The notes below the pieces were generated by a model, which made no database searches, was not told the DNA's origin, and saw only the letters and a list, made by a program, of their open reading frames with translations. A DNA stretch of 64,000 nucleotides. It comes from Streptomyces sp. HUAS ZL42 (GTDB lineage: Bacteria > Actinomycetota > Actinomycetes > Streptomycetales > Streptomycetaceae). The stretch is taken from positions 6,979,001 through 7,043,000 of the forward strand of contig NZ_CP160403.1 in assembly GCF_040782645.1 (NCBI RefSeq), read 5' to 3'. The translations under genes and the position numbers were made by a program. Shown here piece by piece: positions 62,122-64,000 of the stretch (positions within the stretch are counted from its first letter, which is position 1; each line of letters starts with the position of its first letter).

Positions 62122-62892
62122 TCAGCCGCGCCCCACGTACGGCATCGTCGTCGCCAGCACCGTCGCGAACTGCACGTTCGCCTCCAGCGGCAACTCCGCC
62201 ATGTGCCGCACCGTGCGCGCCACATCGGCGACGTCCATCACCGGTTCGGGTGCCGTCTCCCCGTTGGCCTGCAGCGCGCCCGTCTGCATGCGTGCCGTCA
62301 TGTCGGTCGCCGCGTTGCCGATGTCGATCTGCCCGACGGCGATGCGGTAGGGCCGGCCGTCCAGCGACAGCGACTTGGTCAGGCCGGTCAGCGCGTGCTT
62401 GGTCGCCGTGTAGGCGACGGAGTGCGGCCGGGGCGTGTGCGCCGAGATGGACCCGTTGTTGATGATCCGGCCGCCATGGGGGTCCTGCTCCTTCATCTGC
62501 CGGTACGCCGCCTGCGCGCACAGGAACGCCCCGTTGAGGTTGGTGTCCACCACGTGCCGCCAGGCTTCGTAGGGCAGCTCCTCGACGGGCACCCCGCCCG
62601 GCCCGAACGTCCCCGCGTTGTTGAACAGCAGGTCGACCCGCCCGAACCGGTCCACGGTGGCGGCGAACAGCGCGGCCACGTCCTCCGGCCGTGACACGTC
62701 CGTGCGTACGGCGAGGGACGCGCCCTCGGGCGCCGACGCCGCCGTCTCCTCGAGGGTCCCGGTGCGCCGGCCCGCCAGGGCCACCGACCAGCCCGCGCGC
62801 AGCAGCTCCACGGCCACCGCACGGCCGATGCCGGAGCCGGCGCCGGTCACCACCGCGATCCTCGACTGCTGGGCACTCCGCATGGCATTCAT
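62122..62892 (-). CDS. Short-chain dehydrogenase/reductase
   Basis: A 256-residue classical SDR. The cofactor motif TGAGSGIG is at residues 16-23, GRR after the second strand suggests NADP preference, and NNAG is at 91-94. The catalytic S148, Y161 and K165 lie in [10 protein letters not shown] and [12 protein letters not shown] chose ATG 62892; ATG 62883 is possible, and a GTG or ATG further upstream would add 10 residues. It is a cytoplasmic oxidoreductase of unknown substrate, divergent from the phosphatase gene. Confidence 0.92.
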   Translation of the reverse strand: MNAMRSAQQSRIAVVTGAGSGIGRAVAVELLRAGWSVALAGRRTGTLEETAASAPEGASLAVRTDVSRPEDVAALFAATVDRFGRVDLLFNNAGTFGPGGVPVEELPYEAWRHVVDTNLNGAFLCAQAAYRQMKEQDPHGGRIINNGSISAHTPRPHSVAYTATKHALTGLTKSLSLDGRPYRIAVGQIDIGNAATDMTARMQTGALQANGETAPEPVMDVADVARTVRHMAELPLEANVQFATVLATTMPYVGRG

Positions 62893-63036
62893 GGGCCCGC
62901 AGCGTACGGGAGCATCCGCCATGCGGAACTCATCAGTCCGCCATGCGGCTGTTGTGTACGCGCCAATCTGACGTCGTCCCAGGGTCGTCCCCGGTCACTC
63001 CAATGCCTCCTGAACCCATCTTCAGGGGAGGACCGG

Positions 63037-64000
63037 ATGACACCCGCAGCACGCCCGTCCCAGCATGCCCCCGAACTCCGCGCCGCCGCCCGCCACATGG
63101 GCCGCCGCCGCTTCCTCACCGTCACCGGCGCGGCCGCCGCGCTCGCCTTCGCCGTGAACCTGCCGGCCGCGGGCACGGCGGCCGCCGCCGAACTCGACCC
63201 CGCGCAGATCACCGACGACCCCTTCACCCTCGGCGTCGCCTCCGGCGACCCTCCCCCACTCTCGGCTTCGCTCGAGCGGGGGGACCCCCATCCCGGCTCC
63301 GTCCTCCTGTGGACGCGCCTCGCGCCCACCCCCTACCAGCCCGACGGCGGCCTGCCCGCCGAACGCGTCACCGTCCACTGGGAACTGGCCCACGACGAGA
63401 ACTTCCGCCGCACGGTGAGACGCGGCACCGCCACCGCGCACCCCGAGTTCCACCACACGGTCCACGTCGAGGTCACCCACCTCGACCCGGACCGCGTCTT
63501 CTACTACCGCTTCCGCGTGGGCAGCTGGGTCAGCCCGACCGGCCGCACCCGCACCGCCCCCGTCACCCACGCACCCGTGTCCGGCCTGAAGCTCGCCGCC
63601 GTCTCCTGCCAGGCGTACGCCGACGGCTACTACACGCCGTACGCCCATCTCGCCCAGGACGACGTCGACATGGTCTTCCATCTCGGCGACTACCTCTACG
63701 AGTACGCGATCAACTCCGTCGGCAACAACCGCAACTACACCGACCGCACGCTCCCCGACCTGTTCAACCACGAGACGCTCACCCTCGAGGACTACCGTCT
63801 GAGCTACGCCCTCTACAAGTCCGACCCCGACCTGATGGCCGCCCACGCCGCCCACCCCTTCGTCGTCACCTGGGACGACCACGAGACCGAGAACAACTAC
63901 GCCGACGACATCCCCGAGAACAACGTGCCGCCGGAGGAGTTCCTGCTGCGCCGCGCCTCCGCCTACCGCGCCTACTGGGAGAACCAGCCGCTGCGCCGCC
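63037..64000 (+). CDS. phoD: PhoD-type alkaline phosphatase, N-terminal part
   Basis: The gene runs off the right edge; 321 codons are visible from ATG 63037 (GGGGAGGA ribosome site). A twin-arginine signal MGRRRFLTVTGAAAALAF starts at residue 21, so the enzyme is exported folded. PhoD motifs follow: GVASGDP, VLLWTRLAP, AAVSCQAY, HLGDYLYEY near residue 216 (metal ligands) and TWDDHETENNYADD near 279. It is a Ca/Fe phosphodiesterase or monoesterase used under phosphate starvation. About 13 extra residues between SGDP and HPGSVLLW are encoded by a palindromic element. No PHO box was identified. Confidence 0.92.
   Translation, partial: MTPAARPSQHAPELRAAARHMGRRRFLTVTGAAAALAFAVNLPAAGTAAAAELDPAQITDDPFTLGVASGDPPPLSASLERGDPHPGSVLLWTRLAPTPYQPDGGLPAERVTVHWELAHDENFRRTVRRGTATAHPEFHHTVHVEVTHLDPDRVFYYRFRVGSWVSPTGRTRTAPVTHAPVSGLKLAAVSCQAYADGYYTPYAHLAQDDVDMVFHLGDYLYEYAINSVGNNRNYTDRTLPDLFNHETLTLEDYRLSYALYKSDPDLMAAHAAHPFVVTWDDHETENNYADDIPENNVPPEEFLLRRASAYRAYWENQPLRR
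63251..63291. repeat. Palindromic repeat element inserted in phoD
   Basis: CCCCCACTCTCGG near the left end and GAGCGGGGGGACCCCC at the right end give a C5/G6 inverted arrangement around GCTCGAGC. I recall this motif as a frequent intergenic palindrome in Streptomyces genomes. It replaces the short loop normally found between SGDP and the next strand of PhoD, in frame. Confidence 0.6.

Noticed and set aside
63022..63882. A 286-codon minus-strand open frame opposite phoD
   Set aside because: It is a Val/Gly/Glu-rich shadow of phoD without motifs.

Overview
The window is high-GC actinobacterial chromosome, almost certainly Streptomyces. Support comes from the codon bias (GC-rich third positions, GTG starts), an Mce lipid-import operon, the Pgl genes, Tat-exported enzymes and 1- to 4-nt start/stop overlaps in operons. 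The left half (about 1-35.7 kb) is an accessory region dominated by genome defence. The right half (about 36-64 kb) is more core-like, with one large NACHT gene and some decayed fragments inserted.

Region 1 (1-13 kb): the end of a TPR protein, then pglY-pglZ and brxD-brxHI, the distal genes of a type 2 BREX (Pgl) phage-resistance system. pglW and pglX are not in view. Between pglZ and brxD lie about 1.5 kb of decayed genes: a RiPP-type methyltransferase C-terminus, a CBS/HEPN fragment and a DUF262 (GmrSD-like) nuclease fragment with an in-frame stop. Region 2 (13.5-17 kb): an overlapping NUDIX / APH-type kinase / ABC exporter operon, followed by an array of 13 TGCGCA palindromes and a replication-relaxation family gene. 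Region 3 (18.7-27 kb): a complete four-gene Wadjet-type SMC anti-plasmid operon (jetA-jetB-jetC-jetD, minus strand).

Region 4 (27-35.7 kb): a possibly damaged ATP-binding anti-sigma-like gene; a small membrane protein / ECF sigma / GGDEF-EAL operon; a transglutaminase-fold protein; a lipoprotein; several decayed fragments; and an HTH-NTPase-TPR protein whose repeats have been duplicated recently. Region 5 (36-39.3 kb): a Tat-exported glycosidase-like enzyme behind a clear promoter with tandem LacI-type operators, a DUF4232 lipoprotein and a membrane endonuclease/exonuclease/phosphatase protein.

Region 6 (39.4-52.6 kb, minus strand): the complete Mce operon (mceG ATPase, two YrbE permeases, MceA-F, two Mce-associated proteins). 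Upstream are a membrane-anchored ECF-like sigma factor and a lytic transglycosylase. An almost identical promoter-like element lies in front of both mceG and the transglycosylase, which suggests one sigma factor coordinates both. Region 7 (52.7-58.8 kb): a 1.9-kaa SARP-like/NACHT/repeat protein with a small one-helix membrane protein behind it, the best candidate for an undescribed system here. Region 8 (58.8-64 kb): relics of an amidohydrolase and a nickel/cobalt transporter, then MazG-like, DoxX, NTF2-like, aldo/keto reductase and SDR genes, and the start of a PhoD phosphatase carrying an in-frame palindromic insertion.
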